Of a stretch of 64,000 nucleotides of DNA, positions 1-12,831 are shown piece by piece. The DNA comes from Taxawa tesnikishii (nom. ined.) (lineage: Eukaryota; Ascomycota; Dothideomycetes; Dothideales). The first letter of the stretch is position 1. Every line of letters begins with the position of its first letter. The notes under the pieces were generated by a model that did not search any database, was not told the origin of the DNA, and saw nothing but the letters and a program-made list of their open reading frames with translations. The stretch lies in the NCBI GenBank assembly GCA_030247885.1, contig JAPDRO010000008.1:992001-1056000 (forward strand), in the 5' to 3' direction. The position numbers and the translations under genes were made by a program.

Positions 1-1947
1 AGCTGCCCATAGCCATTGACACAATAGAGGTATGCCATGCTGCCTTTCTGAAAGGTATCCCTTGGATTGATGAGGACCCTGCTCACCAGCAACATTGCAG
101 AACAAACTCCGCCGCTATGAGTACCCTACCCTTACGACCGTCGAAAGCGATGTCAAGCGCATGATCGCCAACGCTAAGCTGTACAACGATGAGAAGTCAG
201 AGGTTTATGGCGATGCAGAGCGCATGAGGAAACTGCTGTCGAACTTCATGCTCAAACACAATCCAGCCTATAGAGACCCGGAATATGTCGCTTTCCCAAC
301 ACCCATCCCCGATGATGGCGGTGCAGATGGTCTCAGCAGTGCTACCCCGCTCCAAGAACCAGAGAAGCTAGCGAGAAGCCGAAGACAACCATAAAACTGA
401 CCGCCAGAACTCCGCGGGAACGGACAACACCTATCGATGCACGTGTAGTGACAACAGACGGTCCAAGTGCAAATGGGGGTGCAGATTATACCGGCAAGAC
501 ATTCCAGCAGGCGCAGGAGCACTTGATCGAGGATTTGATTGACTACACCGATGACGAGTGAGTAGAGAGGGTCGATGTATAGGCTTGCGAACTGCACTGA
601 CAGTATACACAGAGGGCTGCAGATATTCTCTCCCTTCGTCAACATGCCACCACGGGAGCTCACTGATTATTACAGGCTCATCAAGAGACCGATCTCCCTT
701 AACTACGTCAAGAAGAGAACGAGGGGCCAGCATGGTCGGGGTGCGGCAACCATGATGACTGACTACAAGAACTGGGACGCCTTCGAGGAGGATGTGTCAT
801 ACATCTGGCGAAACGCTCGCGAGTACAATGAGGATGGTAGTGACATGTTCAACCTCGCTGGCGAGTTCGAAGTAGGTACACGCTCCGTGTTTTTCCAACC
901 CCTGAAGCTGACCGAGATTTAGGAACATTTCAAGAGGCGGCTCGCACAGATCAAAGAACAAGTCGAAGAGCCGCAAATGCCCAAGATAAAGCTCAACGCG
1001 CCTAGGCCGAAGCCGGTGTTACACCTGGGTGGTCCGAAGGCGTCTCCAACTCCTGTTGCAAGTTCTGGTGTTACTGTAGACAACGAAGCACTTGCGAGAC
1101 AGAAACGATTGGTACAAGCCGGCGTGAACGGACAGCAGACCCCCAACCCCAGCGGCCTAGCAGCAACCTTGCCCCTTCACGGTCCGGGTCTCAAGTTCCT
1201 ACACTGGCAGTAAATGACAAGCCACCAAGCCGCAAAGCGACTTCCTCACCCGTGGCCGCAGCAGAGCCTGTCAAGACGGAGAAGTCAGTAGCTCCCTCAC
1301 CAGGCCCGTCCAATGTTCGTCCACCAAGCGCTGCGCCAGAGTTGAAACCGACTCCAGCAGCGATGATGCCGCCACCATCAACCGTACGACCACCGAGCGG
1401 CAGTCCGCACCCTGCTCAGCCAATGCCTGTTGCCACTGCTGCTGCGGTACCACCTCCTGCCACAACCAGCCATGCGTCTCTCCACCCCAGCGTACCTCCG
1501 ACGTTCCTCGACTACTTCAGCCGCACAAAACCCGTGGCCGATGCTCTTCTACCAACCCTTACGATCATGACGCATCCTCAACTGACGATCCTCAAACCGT
1601 TCCGGCTCGACATACCAGCCTCACCGGCATACACACAGCAGTCCTGCACCATAAATCTCCCATCCACGCACTACTACCTCCAAATCTTACCTCAGGTCTC
1701 GCCGCAGCTTTCGTCTGGCAGACAATACAAGCTCTTTGTGACGGTCAACGGCGTGCGGCTCATGCCATCGGCAGCCAGGGAAATGGTGAATGGCGATCTG
1801 AATCCAACAGGGAGGAAGCAGGTCTATGAGGCAGCGCTCAACTCCGGTGTCAACAGGATCGAAGTCGAGGTTGTGGCTGTCTCTGGCAGGGCAGGTCCGC
1901 TCGAGGTCGAGAAGTTGAGCATATTCGCAAACTTGATGAGAGCGTGA
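1..1947 (+). CDS. RSC4: Rsc4-like bromodomain subunit of the RSC chromatin remodeller (5' partial)
   Basis: Only the 3' part is present; the gene starts before the window. Exon ends are visible at 29/101 (GTATGC..GCAG), 558/623 (GTGAGT..GCAG) and 871/923. The exons encode two bromodomain halves: one around 101-290 (YDEKSEVY-type helix C region with an AKLYND core) and a complete one from 623 to 870 (VNMPPRELTDYYRLIKRPIS, then NAREYNEDGS). A Pro-rich linker follows, then a conserved C-terminal domain (1500-1947) typical of fungal Rsc4. Rsc4 binds acetylated histone H3 and anchors the remodeller to nucleosomes in the nucleus. The frame changes twice, near the C4 run at 345-348 and the C5 run at 1140-1144; one added C at each restores smooth protein, so I read these as base loss rather than introns. 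The family call is firm; the exact bromodomain count upstream is unknown. Confidence 0.85.
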
Positions 1948-4900
1948 CAGTCGCATTGGTTGAGCTGATATTCTAAGACACCAGTTGAAAGTGGCGTTTT
2001 GGTTGTACTTGAGTTGTAAGCATCTGTTTCGAGGCAACTGTCAGGGCGCAAACTCCGTCGATCAAAACAAACGTGTCACCACCATGGCCAAGACATCTTC
2101 CTTCGATGTTTTCGTCGCCAGCGCTCATCGCCCCGTACCTTTACTTCACGTGCTTGTCTATCGGGTTCGAGGATGCTTACTGTCCTTGCCGCCTCCATGG
2201 TCAGCGCTAGTCACCTAGCCGCTTCCTCAGCTGCGGGCCAACCTTTCCCGTGGGACGATGAGAGCGAGTGGACGCAACGAGGGTTTCTTTTCCGGTCAAG
2301 CAATGGGTTTATCGTGGAGCGCGACAGCGGGTTTGGCGCCGAGAGGGACCGTTACGCAGTCGTGGTCTATGAGTATACGAGGGACGTATGAAGAAACTGC
2401 TCTTCTGCGGTGGATGGGGTAACAAGAGTCGAGCTAGGGTAAAGTCTTTCATAATGTGACCCCTCGTTGGCGAGTGGGTTGGGAATCTCTCTTATTCCAC
2501 GCATATACTTTTGGTAGACCCCGTTAGAGGCGTGTGTATTACCACCTAGGCGGGCAGTGAGGTCAAGACCTGACACTCACTCGACGAAAGCTCGTCGCCG
2601 CTCGTGCATGGTTTTAGATAACCCCGTGACATGCTGCCAAAGGTGCATGAACTGCGACTGCTTGTACTGTAGTGTGCTGTTCACTGCGTTGTGCCCGTTA
2701 CGTTATCTCTCACCGCTTCTGCTAGCGCGAGCTGGAAGAAGCTATGGTCGACACATGAAGAAGCTCGTTTCTTCTCTTTTTCTTTCATGCTCAGAGAACG
2801 TGACCTCCATCTGGGAGGCTAAAGAGCACGAACAGGAAAAGGGTGGTCCAATCGATCGTATCAACTCGCTACCTTGGTTGAAGGAATGGATCCATTGTCA
2901 TCCACGGTGTGTTGTAGTGCATGTACAGGCATAGCAGTATTGCTGCTCTCCTGCGATCGTGATCCGTTGCCCGATGGGTTCTTCGACACCCCAAAATTAT
3001 ATATGCAGCGGTTGCGAGTGTTGCTGAAGGATTGCTCGTTGTTGTAATATACACATTTTGAAGGCTGATATCTCGGGGCAGCAGTTCCTAGTCATGGTCG
3101 CCATGTGTTGGCAGCATGGCTGGTTACCCATCCTGCATGAGATGGCCTCGCTCTCATTAAAGAACCGAATGATCTCGTTGCCCCCAATAACAGGCCTAGC
3201 AAAAGTTCGAGCCGTGGCCATCATCCTATACTATCCTCATATTTCGTGCGTCTTCGACCGTAGAACAAAACAAAACGTTCAACAACCAGGATTCCCATAT
3301 GGTCACCCACTATAGTACTAACTGGTCGGTCGACTGCTTGTGTATGGCAGAGCGGACGGGATGCCCAATATTCAGCCGCCTATGGTCGAACGTGGTATCG
3401 TATGTTTGTGTTATGTATATAATACTTTCGTATATCTCTTCGCATGTCCAAATTGAAGGATCAAGAACTGAATTGGGATCATGCATCCGTTATTGTCAAC
3501 TAGTCTGCCATGTCCAGCAGTTTAATTACGAGGAACACCCCTGCTTAAAGCCCGGACGAGATTGATCTCTTCGTTCAAATAGGAGGCTGTTCAGGTTACG
3601 CCTCGCACGAAAGTCTTGGCGAGCCTCTGAGATACTGCTACATCGCGTTGTAACAGAAGGCTGAGCCTTGGGAGCGGGAGCAAGCAAAGACCGCACATAG
3701 GCGTTAGCGCGACTGGCAAAGTGCATCATGAGAGCTGCAGACAGGCAACGGTTCTTTTTACGGCTTTTGGCAACGGTATGGTATGTAACATGGCCATGAT
3801 GGGGCCCTATTGTATAGGTGGTCCATGTCTATGGATTGAAGGTTGTACACTCTCCTCTAGTCCGTCAGAGGTTGACTTAATGCACATGAAGTTCGGCGGA
3901 TGATTCCATCTCCATCTTAGCCTTGCTAGTCGGAGTAGCAGGTGAAACAGCCGTGCAGTGTCTCGTGATCTTGAGCACCCAGCTAGACAGTGTTGATCAG
4001 ACAGTCCAGCTCCGGCGGCAAGTTCCTGTCGTGGACCTTGCTGAGATCTTGGTAAACCTTCATTTCTATCTTATGTGGCTTGAAGTGGTTGGTGGTGCGT
4101 CAAGCGGCGCACAGAAAGAGGGTTAACAGCAGTGGTGCAGGGGTCACCGCTGATCCCGGGAAGCACCGTGATAGTGAGGCGGGAGAGCGGCGAACGACAG
4201 GACGATCAGGTTGCGGTGGCTGACAGTCGTACAAGGCAGTGGATAGATGATCGTTTTCGAAGCCGCAACTTTAAGCTTCAAGGCTTGAAGAGCAAGCAGG
4301 GCCTCTAAAGGCTAGTGTCACAGCGAAACAATAGTGTTGAGTGTGAATGGACCTCTCGAGAGGATTTCCTGTAAAGAATTGCAAGCGTGTTTTCTTGAGC
4401 ACGGTTCAAGATACAAAGCTCGAAAAGGGGCTTGTTGTGAGATGGGAGAATAGTAGAACCAGTCACGCGGTACACGGGCTTCGTCTATATTTAGCAACCA
4501 AAGTCTTGAGCGTACAACCTCATTTCCCTCCTCGATGGTAACGTGCTTCGCGAGCCAGAGGGCGGTCAGTTCCTGACACTGTAGCATTGCAACTGGTCCT
4601 GCCAAGGCTTGTCTCTATGGTCTGCTCGAGTCGTCGAAAGGATACGGCTCTGTCTCCGCGTCTGACCAGCCCGGAGTCTTCCACGCAGAAACCGAGCACC
4701 CACTGCTCTGTTATCCACATGACCATGTTAGGAGGTCCCGGAGATTTGTTTGAGTTTGTCATGGAAGACCAGCCATGCTGGCATTTCTCCTTTGGGCCGG
4801 TGAGGAGAGTGCAGAACGCACTTCGGTCGAACTTGGTGCGATACGGAACAGCTAGGTGGGCTCTGTCCAGCGAAATCAAGCACGCCAACGACTTCAACAT

Positions 4901-7123
4901 GCCAAACCCCACGGCAGACACGAACGCAGAACTAGATAGGCTAGCTCATCAAGCCGATACGTACCCTTTTGCATGCCGAAAGGTTAGCAGCAGGGAGGAA
5001 ACAGGGTGGTTGTGTTTCAGCGACGAGCTGCGAAGAAGGTGTGGCTAGTAGCCAAAAAGGTTTAAGCTTGTTTTGACATCTGTTGCGGCTTGTTGCCTGA
5101 GATGCCATTCGGCAAGTCACTGTCCTGGAGGAGACTTACTGGGGCTTGCGCTGGGCTAAACCCTCTCAAGTCAATGTCGCCGAAGCTGTCCTCATGAGTC
5201 GTGCGCCGGTAATGGATTGGCTTGTTTGGCTTGTGAAAACAGCGGTCCGAGACAGCAAAGCAACGGCCTCTCTTTGCACCCCACCAGCGACCATTGCGTT
5301 TTCAAGGATCGATGTGTTTCATGGGCGCTCACCCGACGCCCGGGCGTGCAAAACAGGCGATGCATTGACGAATAGGATCGTCCGAAAAGGTTTGAGTAGG
5401 TTCGAAAGAGGGAAAGCCAACGTAGAGTTAAGCTCCACCGGACTGCGATCTACTGCTTCGGTCCCGGTGGATCCCACAGACGAACGATTGAACGAACGTG
5501 TGCCAGGGCATAGACGCGTACTAGAGGGAAAGCGGAAACAACCCGCAAGAGGTCAATCTGTGGGCACGCGCGACGGGCACTCGACTCACGGCACATCCCT
5601 GACACGCTTTCTGTGCGTGCGAGACAGACTGTGCTGTGTGCCTCGTCCACACGTAAAGCGGCGAGATGAGGATATGAGTAGGGAGACACCCCTCGGCAGG
5701 GTGATTTCATCTGACACCTCTATACTAAGCACAAGTCTCCGAAGGTGCGCCAGCGCTGCGGCGCGACAAGATTGATGGCTTCTTCCTTTAGTCCTCTCGC
5801 ACTTTCTACGACTCATTGAGTCAATATTGTTGGTAGCTAGGGTAGTCAGCAATCGGAGCTAGGACGCTGGGACCTGCTAGGGCGGTCCACCGTTCATCTA
5901 TCGCGTCTTGTCTGCAGAAAGAGGGGAGAGAGAGAGAGACGCAGCCTGACAGGAACCGCGTCGGGAATAACTCAGAGTGATCCGAAGCCGACACGAACCA
6001 ATAATATAAGCATATTTTAAGCAGAGAAACGGGCCTCAATAATCATTGAGGTTTAGTGGGATATGGATCGATGGGACAACAGGGTAGTATGGGCAGCTAG
6101 CTGGAGCAGTGGTAGTTCGGCAAGCCACCAGCGTTGTCGGGCGATGGAAGCCAAACAGACGTTTCTACCGGTGGTGCTGATGGAGTGTCTGCAAGCCAGC
6201 CGAGTTGGGTGCTCAACCTAAAGTCTACCGACCCTAACAGGCCACCGGCGGGTCGGGCGCCCTGCTGCAGGCTGCTCGGTGCACTGTCTGACTGCACGGG
6301 GCTGAGGAGCGCAACTAGTGCTGTTACTGCTGTGCGCACGGCTTCGGAGAAGCGGTTAGTGGTTCAAACAAGGGAACATTGACGCGGTGTGAGCGCAGGC
6401 CATGATTGGTGCATGCGATGCCTCTCCGCAAGCCCAGGTATGGACCCTGCATGCCTCCACCAAGCCACCGACTCTAACGCAGCATACGTCACTGCCCAAG
6501 CCCACATTCATCATCGCTCCCATCCACCGTTCTCACACACCGGCTGTCGTCTATATCTCGACCTTGTGCCCCCCGCTCGTCGATCGACATCCTCTGCTCC
6601 ACCCGAACACTTTTCACGAGAAGCCTGAAACACCAAACCGCGAAGATCAACAAGTTTCATCTCATATCACTTCCTCTCCTGTCAAACCCCGTAAACTTAC
6701 CGAGCACTGCCCCCGCCCGAACGCGTGCCCTGCGTGCCGCTGCGTGCTTTTGAACGAATTACCATCTAACCAACTCCTCCTTCGCACTCTTAGAGTCCGC
6801 GCCGTGCAATCATCCGGGTACTGCACTGCACAAGAGCGAAGACCAGTCAGCCCCGAACGCTGCTCGCTCCAATCCCTAGAATTCCTGGAACTTCCCGAAC
6901 GACAGCTCATCAACCCGCCTGGCAAACGCAACCGACACAAGCCTTCTCCATCTCTCGAGGACTCCCAATTCATAAGGACGCTGATCCCGCCCATCCTCTG
7001 AGATTGATCGTCCCTCTCCACGTTCTGTCAAACCTACTCCACTGGTTGATCCTGGCATACTAAGAGGCGTATGCTTCACTGTGGAATCCTTTCTATCAAC
7101 GCCTTCACCTACTTCGTTCAACA
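1948..7123. other. Gene-poor 5.2 kb region
   Basis: I find no recognisable gene here. Several open frames of 60-209 codons exist on both strands, for example 4587-5048 and 5146-5775 on the plus strand. They show no family motif, no plausible exon structure and no signal peptide worth trusting. A (GA) dinucleotide run lies at 5925-5939. The part from about 6400 to 7123 is pyrimidine-rich and carries several short upstream ATGs, so it is probably the long leader and promoter of the regulator gene that follows. Confidence 0.5.
5925..5939. repeat. (GA)n microsatellite
   Basis: A short run of GA dinucleotides with one interruption, lying in the gene-poor region. No function can be inferred. Confidence 0.7.
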
Positions 7124-8274
7124 ATGACAATGGCAGTCGACACTCGCCAGCAGATGAGCGGTCTGCCTTATGAGCAGATGCGCTATCCTGCCCCTCAGTT
7201 CACCAACCCATGGGTCTCTGCTCCCGCCGCCAGCAACCATATCTATGCGACCTCTATCCCGCAGAGCAACGACCAGAGCACGCATCGCTCTGGAAGCGTG
7301 TCCATGGCCTATCACAGCGGCGGACTCCCAGCTCCCGCTCTAGCTTCAGGTATTGCCTCCCTGGACGCGGCATATGCTCAGCCAAGCTTACCACAACAAG
7401 ATGCTATGAGTGCGCCAAGGCCATACGGAGCTCCGTACCCTACCACTGTTGCAACCTCTGCCAGTACATACGCTCCTACCTCTGCGCCGCAGTACACTGC
7501 GGACTACTCGCAGAGCAGGAGCCCCTATGGATATGACCGGCGTTCCTCTCACCCGTCAGTAACCTCCACCATGTTCCTTGGTGACCCTGTCGAATACCAG
7601 AAGCAGCGCCAGAGTTCATTGATTGACTTTAGCAGACTGCACGCTTCTACCGAAGCTGAGCGCAATAGCTTCAACGACGCTCTTGATGCCAGCCGCGGAA
7701 TGGTTGCCATGAGCCAGGACATCACGCCCCGCAACATCTATGGTAACCAAGGATCCAGCCGAAGCTCGTCTGACTCTTACGGGTTCCCATCGACCCACTC
7801 TGCGCATTCCTCCATTTCCTCTGCGAGTACGTACCCTTCGTACTACGGCAGCTCTGTCAGTGAGGCTTCGTATGGCGACTACAGTTCGGCCAGCGAATCC
7901 GTGGACTTGCCATCGCGCACTTTGCCACGGCCCACCGGTCTTGTTGGCGGCACGATGCCTCCTGCTCCCCAAACCATGATGGGACAGTTCAGTTCCAAGG
8001 TGTCTTCGAGTTCGCAGAAGAAACACAAGTGCAAGATCTGCGACAAGCGTTTCACGCGCCCAAGCTCGCTTCAGACACACATGTACTCCCACACCGGAGA
8101 GAAGCGTAAGTTTATATTGGTTGTCGTGCAATCTTTCATCTCGCTGACACTGGAACAGCTTTTGCATGCGACGTCGAAGGTTGCGGGCGCCACTTCTCCG
8201 TGGTTTCCAACCTCAGGCGACACCGCAAGGTTCACAAGAGCGAGCGCGACCACCCATCTCCTGACGACGAGTAA
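7124..8274 (+). CDS. flbC: FlbC-type C2H2 transcription factor
   Basis: Exon 1 is 7124-8105 and exon 2 is 8159-8274; the 53-nt intron starts GTAAGT and ends ACAG inside the Gly-Glu-Lys-Pro linker between the two zinc fingers. The first 300 residues are low in charge and rich in Ser, Tyr, Pro and Ala. The C-terminus holds two C2H2 fingers: HKCKICDKRFTRPSSLQTHM, then CDVEGCGRHFSVVSNLRRHR. This finger pair and its C-terminal position match FlbC of Aspergillus, an upstream activator of asexual sporulation, and its orthologues across filamentous ascomycetes. It should be a nuclear DNA-binding regulator. The start ATG is followed by a second in-frame ATG two codons on; either could be used. The long pyrimidine-rich leader with short upstream ORFs suggests translational control, but that is inference. 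Confidence 0.88.
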
Positions 8275-9672
8275 ACGTTCACCATACGACCCGCACCATG
8301 CATGCACGACTGGTTCGTTCACGACGTACTGTACACCAAAAAGAATTCTTCGATGCACGACACATGCTGGCATCATCATGTTCACGTGCCCTGTATTATT
8401 ACACGGTTTTCGCAAGCTGTTCGGGGTTCCGAGCATGCTCTAGAGGGGGTTCTGGGGTTCCTCTTTTCTAACACTTCCTGTCGATCGCTATATTTCACCC
8501 TTGATACCCCAGGACATTGTCCGTTGTTTTTTGTTGGAGATTTTGGGATTGCTATTGCTCGGCGTTTGCGGCGCGCAAAACGGTTGACGGTTTTTGGTTT
8601 CTGCGAAGGGGAAATGGGGATGCGGAAGAGCAGGGCCAACGGCACCTCTTGCGCTGGGATGCATGCGCTCGCTGGCCTGCCTCTCTGCGTTGCGCTGTTT
8701 TCTGGATGTATCTCTGGTGGCTGGTGTTAGCTGGTTCAGAGAGTGGTCATGTCTCACCGCCATGTACGACTACCCATTAGTTCATGCCATAGAGGAGGTG
8801 TCATTCGTCTTGTCGGGGAAAGCCACCCAATAATTCCGTTCAACCCCTCCGGCCCCGGTATGCCATCTGTGTCATCCGCGACGCCAAACGCACGGCATCT
8901 GAAATCTGAAGCTGTTGAAGCTGCTGACCCTATGATGCAGGTGGCTTGGACCCTCCAACGCCGTCGTGTAACAAAGTCCGCCAATCGTATCGAGCCCTGA
9001 CCCTGCCTCCCACTAGAGCGATACGGGAAGTGATCAGCTAATGCGGTAGCAGGGGGCCAGCGTTGCATCGCCGATTTGACTTTTCTTCTCACGCTTCGAA
9101 ATGTTGCATTGCTTCGCGGATGTCGGGGCAGGTGCCGGCACCTTCCAGTTGTTCACCATATCATATCACGAGGGCAAAGAAAGCGCGACCCGAGCGAACA
9201 TAGAGCCCACCGAAACCAAAGGTTGCTGGGAGAGGGTCATGCGTCCCGCAAGGATGAAATGGGAGAAGACGAACGGAGGGCCTTGAGGAGATGACGACGA
9301 GCAAGACGACAAGCCCCCGTAGCCCGTACCACGGCGCCTTTTTCTCGTGCCCGTGCAACGACAATTACTCCACCTCCCGACGTTGAGACGTGACGCTATC
9401 GTATCCAGTGCTCTGTGCGAGATTTCGAACGGCGCCTTGCAAGCCTGCATTGCAATGTTGTTCATTCAACTAGAGCAACGAAGCAGTAACTGGTGGTGCG
9501 GGCACGCAAGAGCCCACCCCGTTTTAAACAGCTCGCATTCATCCCCAACAGCCAACACGCAGGGCATACAATACCGAGACACAGATCAGCAAACACAACA
9601 CGCGCCCAAGGTGCGTCCCCAGAAGTGAAGACGCTGGGGCCTTGCGTTCTTTCCAGGGCAGTGGAGACCCAT
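8275..9672. other. Intergenic region between convergent genes
   Basis: This 1.4 kb stretch lies between the 3' ends of the FlbC-type gene and the dehydratase gene. Open frames up to 142 codons exist but overlap on both strands and show no family features. It probably holds the two 3' untranslated regions. Nothing else recognised. Confidence 0.5.
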
Positions 9673-11437
9673 TCAGCCCTCCAAGGCGTCTGCTTTCCTC
9701 TTCTTGACCGCTTTGTACAACTCACCGGGAGCCCTCTTGTCCATTCCATTGGGTTCGCGAGAGTCTGAGGCGCTGAGCGTTGGGTTCAGCGTTCCGTTCT
9801 TCTGAGCTCCATCCACGGGTGTGGTGTCTGGTTCCGGTACGACATGGTCGCCCTCAACAACTGGGAATGGTGTCAAGACGCTGGTGATGTCGCCAAACCA
9901 GTTCGGGTGGTTGCGGTACCAGTTTACGGTGGTCGTCAACCCATCCTCGAAAGATGTGTTCTGAATCCAGCCCAGCTTGCGCAGCTTACTCCCGTCCACG
10001 GCGTACCGTCGGTCGTTGAACGGTCTGTCGCGCGTCAACTCGAGCCAGGATTCCATAGGCCCGTCTTTGCCAAACATGGTCAGCAGTTTCTGAGCCAGTC
10101 CCATGTTCGTTATCTCATATCTTGAGTCGACGTTGTACACTTGACCGATACTACCTTTGTGCAAGATTGTATCGAATGCGTCTACCGCGTCTCCGGCGTA
10201 CAGGTATCTTCTGGAGTGTTGACCATCGCCATGGATGATGAGTGGTCTATCCCGCTGCAGAAGATTGATGAACTTTGGAATGACTTCTGCAATGAAGTCA
10301 GTGCTTGTTTTTGCAGCACACCTCGTCCACTCACTCTCTGGGTACTGATGTGGACCATAGACGCTATAGGAGCAGTCAGTCCAACTGTTCCGCCACGTCC
10401 AGGAGATGCGATCTTACTTGTTCAAGCGAACGATTATCAGGGGCAACTGCCATGACCTGGGTGTTCCAATGTTACGGAGTGACCAGCGAAATGCAGTTGT
10501 ATTTCGACAAACCTCTTGTAAGCAACTACGAGCATCTCCGCAGCCGCCTTGGTTGCCGCATATGGATTAGTCGGCGCCAGCACACTGTGTTCGGCCAGAT
10601 CAGCGGCATCTTTTTCGACTTCTCCGTACACCTGATCTTTGTAAGCGGAAAGACTCCTCTCAACGGAGGTTGGCTTTCTACCTCGTCAGTGGATATGTGG
10701 ATAAACCGCTGGACTTTTCCATGTTTGAGCACTGATTCCAAGAGAACATGGGTGCCAAGAACCTGTAAAGATCGTTCATGTCAACAGCCTACATTTCCTG
10801 AGTCAGGCGTAAACTCACGTTGTTCCTCGAGAAGCTGATCGAGTTGCCGAAACTCAAATCCACATGGGATCTTGCAGCCAAATGAAACACGGTATCAATC
10901 TAAAGGTGGTACTATCTCAGAGAGGCCCCCACTCCCGATGTTTATGTGCTAACCTGGTAAGTCTCCAAGCACTTCATTACATCTGCTGGATTTGCTACGT
11001 CGCCGTGGAAAAAGCGGAAATTGTGCCGCTTCTCGAGCATACGCGCGTTATTGAGCGATGAGCAGTAATCGAGCTTGTCGAAGGAGACAACGTTGTATGT
11101 TGGGTAGGTGTCCACAAGGTGTCTAACAAGCCAGCTTGCTCTGTCAACACGTCAGCGTCTCGTCCGAGATAGTCAAGCATCTACGAAAATTCTTATATGA
11201 CGACCGGACTCAGATCTTACATGAATCCCTCCCCGCCCGTTACCATGATATTGCGAACTTCGGGCAGCGGTTCAAATTCCGTTGTTCCTTTCAAGAAAGG
11301 TGCGTCCTCCCAATCTCTCCGATCAACGAAGAAGCGGGACGCCAAAGAGGTCGGCGCTAGCAATTGTTAGGTGGAGTGCGACATGATTCGATCGGAATAT
11401 GCCTACCACCAGCATGATCCCATCCACTAGTCTCCAT
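9673..11437 (-). CDS. UDP-glucose 4,6-dehydratase (RmlB-like, short-chain dehydrogenase fold)
   Basis: Nine exons give an uninterrupted 438-residue protein: 11437-11407, 11356-11221, 11140-10954, 10899-10819, 10762-10682, 10631-10513, 10456-10418, 10363-10335 and 10286-9673. All splice phases agree. The NAD-binding motif is VTGGEGFIAS, followed by a Rossmann fold with the DKLDYC and HLAARSHVDLSFGNS stretches. The active site is STDEVYGEV with the catalytic Asp-Glu pair, then NPYAATKAAAE carrying the Tyr-x3-Lys pair. RRYLYAGDAVDAFDTIL and the DRPFNDRRYAVD segment are typical of nucleotide-sugar 4,6-dehydratases. The enzyme should turn UDP-glucose into UDP-4-keto-6-deoxyglucose in the cytosol, the first step to UDP-L-rhamnose, as shown for fungal homologues of Botrytis and Magnaporthe. 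The partner reductase and a transporter lie just upstream. UDP rather than dTDP as carrier is inferred from fungal biology. Confidence 0.9.
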
Positions 11438-11687
11438 GGTGGCAGCTGCTACGATCAGGTTGGGCCGAGAATGACTCTGGTGATAGCAGGGCAGTATTTG
11501 CGAGCGAAGGGCTTGATAAAAGGAGCCAGATGTTTTCTTCCATATCGATTTCACACAGGGATGGACGCGTACTAAACGAGGAATGCTGGGCTCTAACGTC
11601 CCTTGCCTTACTTCCTAGAACCCAGGTACATTTGTGTTTCGCCATCGCTCGCCAAAAACCACTTTGTCGGTCACTCTACGCCTCAAG
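11438..11687. promoter_or_regulatory. Divergent promoter of dehydratase and transporter
   Basis: About 250 bp separate the start codons of the dehydratase (minus strand) and the sugar transporter (plus strand), so the two must share their regulatory region. I could not name a specific binding site. The arrangement suggests co-regulation of the two genes. Confidence 0.6.
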
Positions 11688-12774
11688 ATGACATCTGTAC
11701 AATCTGCAGCAATGAAAGACGAGGAACGACTAAATCTGCTGGAGAAGGGAGAATATCCGCCTCAGGTAGAGACCGTGCCGACCCTGAAGACCAGTCCGCC
11801 TCTGGGTTGGCGCTTCGTTATGATTGCAAGTATCAACACCATTGCAACTGTTGGCATCGTCTGTGGTTCTGTATCGCAACAGTGCGAACAGTGCTGATAA
11901 AGGGGCAGGTTTTTGTCAACAAGCACTTGTTCGAGAATGAATACCTCCGGCACTCACAATCAACCTTTGCCGCCTTTCATTTCGTCTGCACGTCCGTAAC
12001 CTTGTACGTTCTGTCCCGGCCAAGTGTCAACGTATTCGAAGCGAAAAGAGCGCCCATCCGCCAGATCCTACCACTCGCAGCAGCCATGATTCTGAACGTT
12101 GTTTTGCCGAATGCTTCCCTGGCCTGTTCTTCTGTCACGTTCTACCAGATCGCACGAGTACTCCTGACTCCATGTACTGCGGCACTGAACTACGTGATCC
12201 TTGGGACTACGCTCCCGCGATCTGCGGCTTTGGCTCTGGTACCCGTCTGCCTGGGTGTCGCAGTCGTCTCCTACTACGATACGGCCAAGGCGTCTCCCGG
12301 AAAAGCAACGGCACCCTTGGGTGTCATCTTCGCCTTCACCGGCGTCTTGATGAGCGCCGTATATACGGTTTGGATAGCCAAATACCACAAAACGCTGAAG
12401 TTGAGCAGTATGCAGCTGCTGCTCAACCAAGCACCACTCAGCGCCTTCTTGCTGCTCTACGTTATTCCGTTTGTGGACGACATCACCATCTGGAGACAGA
12501 GTCTAGGATCTATGTGGATTTCGATAGTCCTGGTATGATTGTACCCTGGCAGCAGCAGGGCATGGGAGATAGCTTACGAAGTCACCAGTCGGGAATTCTC
12601 GCTTGCGCTGTCAACGTCTCTCAGTTCTACATCATCAACGAAGCCGGTCCTGTTTCCAGCACCGTTGTGGGACACTTCAAAACATGTATTATTGTGGCGC
12701 TTGGGTGGGTCACGAGCGGACGCAGCATCAGGGATGGCACTGTGGTGGGCATAATTGCGGCACTGGGGGCATAA
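11688..12774 (+). CDS. Nucleotide-sugar transporter, DMT/TPT family (probable UDP-rhamnose or UDP-galactose type)
   Basis: Exons are 11688-11858, 11909-12532 and 12589-12774, with in-phase introns of 50 and 56 nt. The protein has a short charged N-terminus (KDEERLNLLEKGEYPP), then about ten hydrophobic segments with the VFVNKHLFE start, a Lys-Tyr pair in the middle (WIAKYHKTLKLSS) and QFYIINEAGPVSSTVVGHFK near the end, all typical of the triose-phosphate/nucleotide-sugar translocator family of the Golgi. A fungal homologue next to rhamnose genes suggests UDP-rhamnose as cargo, by inference. The frame ends at 12774 in a G5 run (12765-12769). With one more G it would continue through a clean intron (12779-12831) to a stop at 12866-12868, giving a Lys-Arg-rich tail as in relatives. 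I think the longer form is real. Confidence 0.82.
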
Positions 12775-12831
12775 TCTCGTGAGTCCGTCCTTTGGTCATT
12801 CTTCGTGTTGGATTCCACTGACTCCTTGCAG

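Noticed and set aside
1112-1152. A 41-nt intron in RSC4 explaining the frame change
   Set aside because: Too short, with weak ends; a single lost C in the C5 run at 1140-1144 gives a more natural protein and fits the pattern of the whole window.
4520-5048. Overlapping frames of about 130-150 codons on both strands
   Set aside because: Neither strand shows a family feature; the overlap suggests chance open sequence.
5146-5775. Open frame of 209 codons on the plus strand
   Set aside because: No motif, random-looking composition, an equally long frame on the other strand, and no splice or start context.
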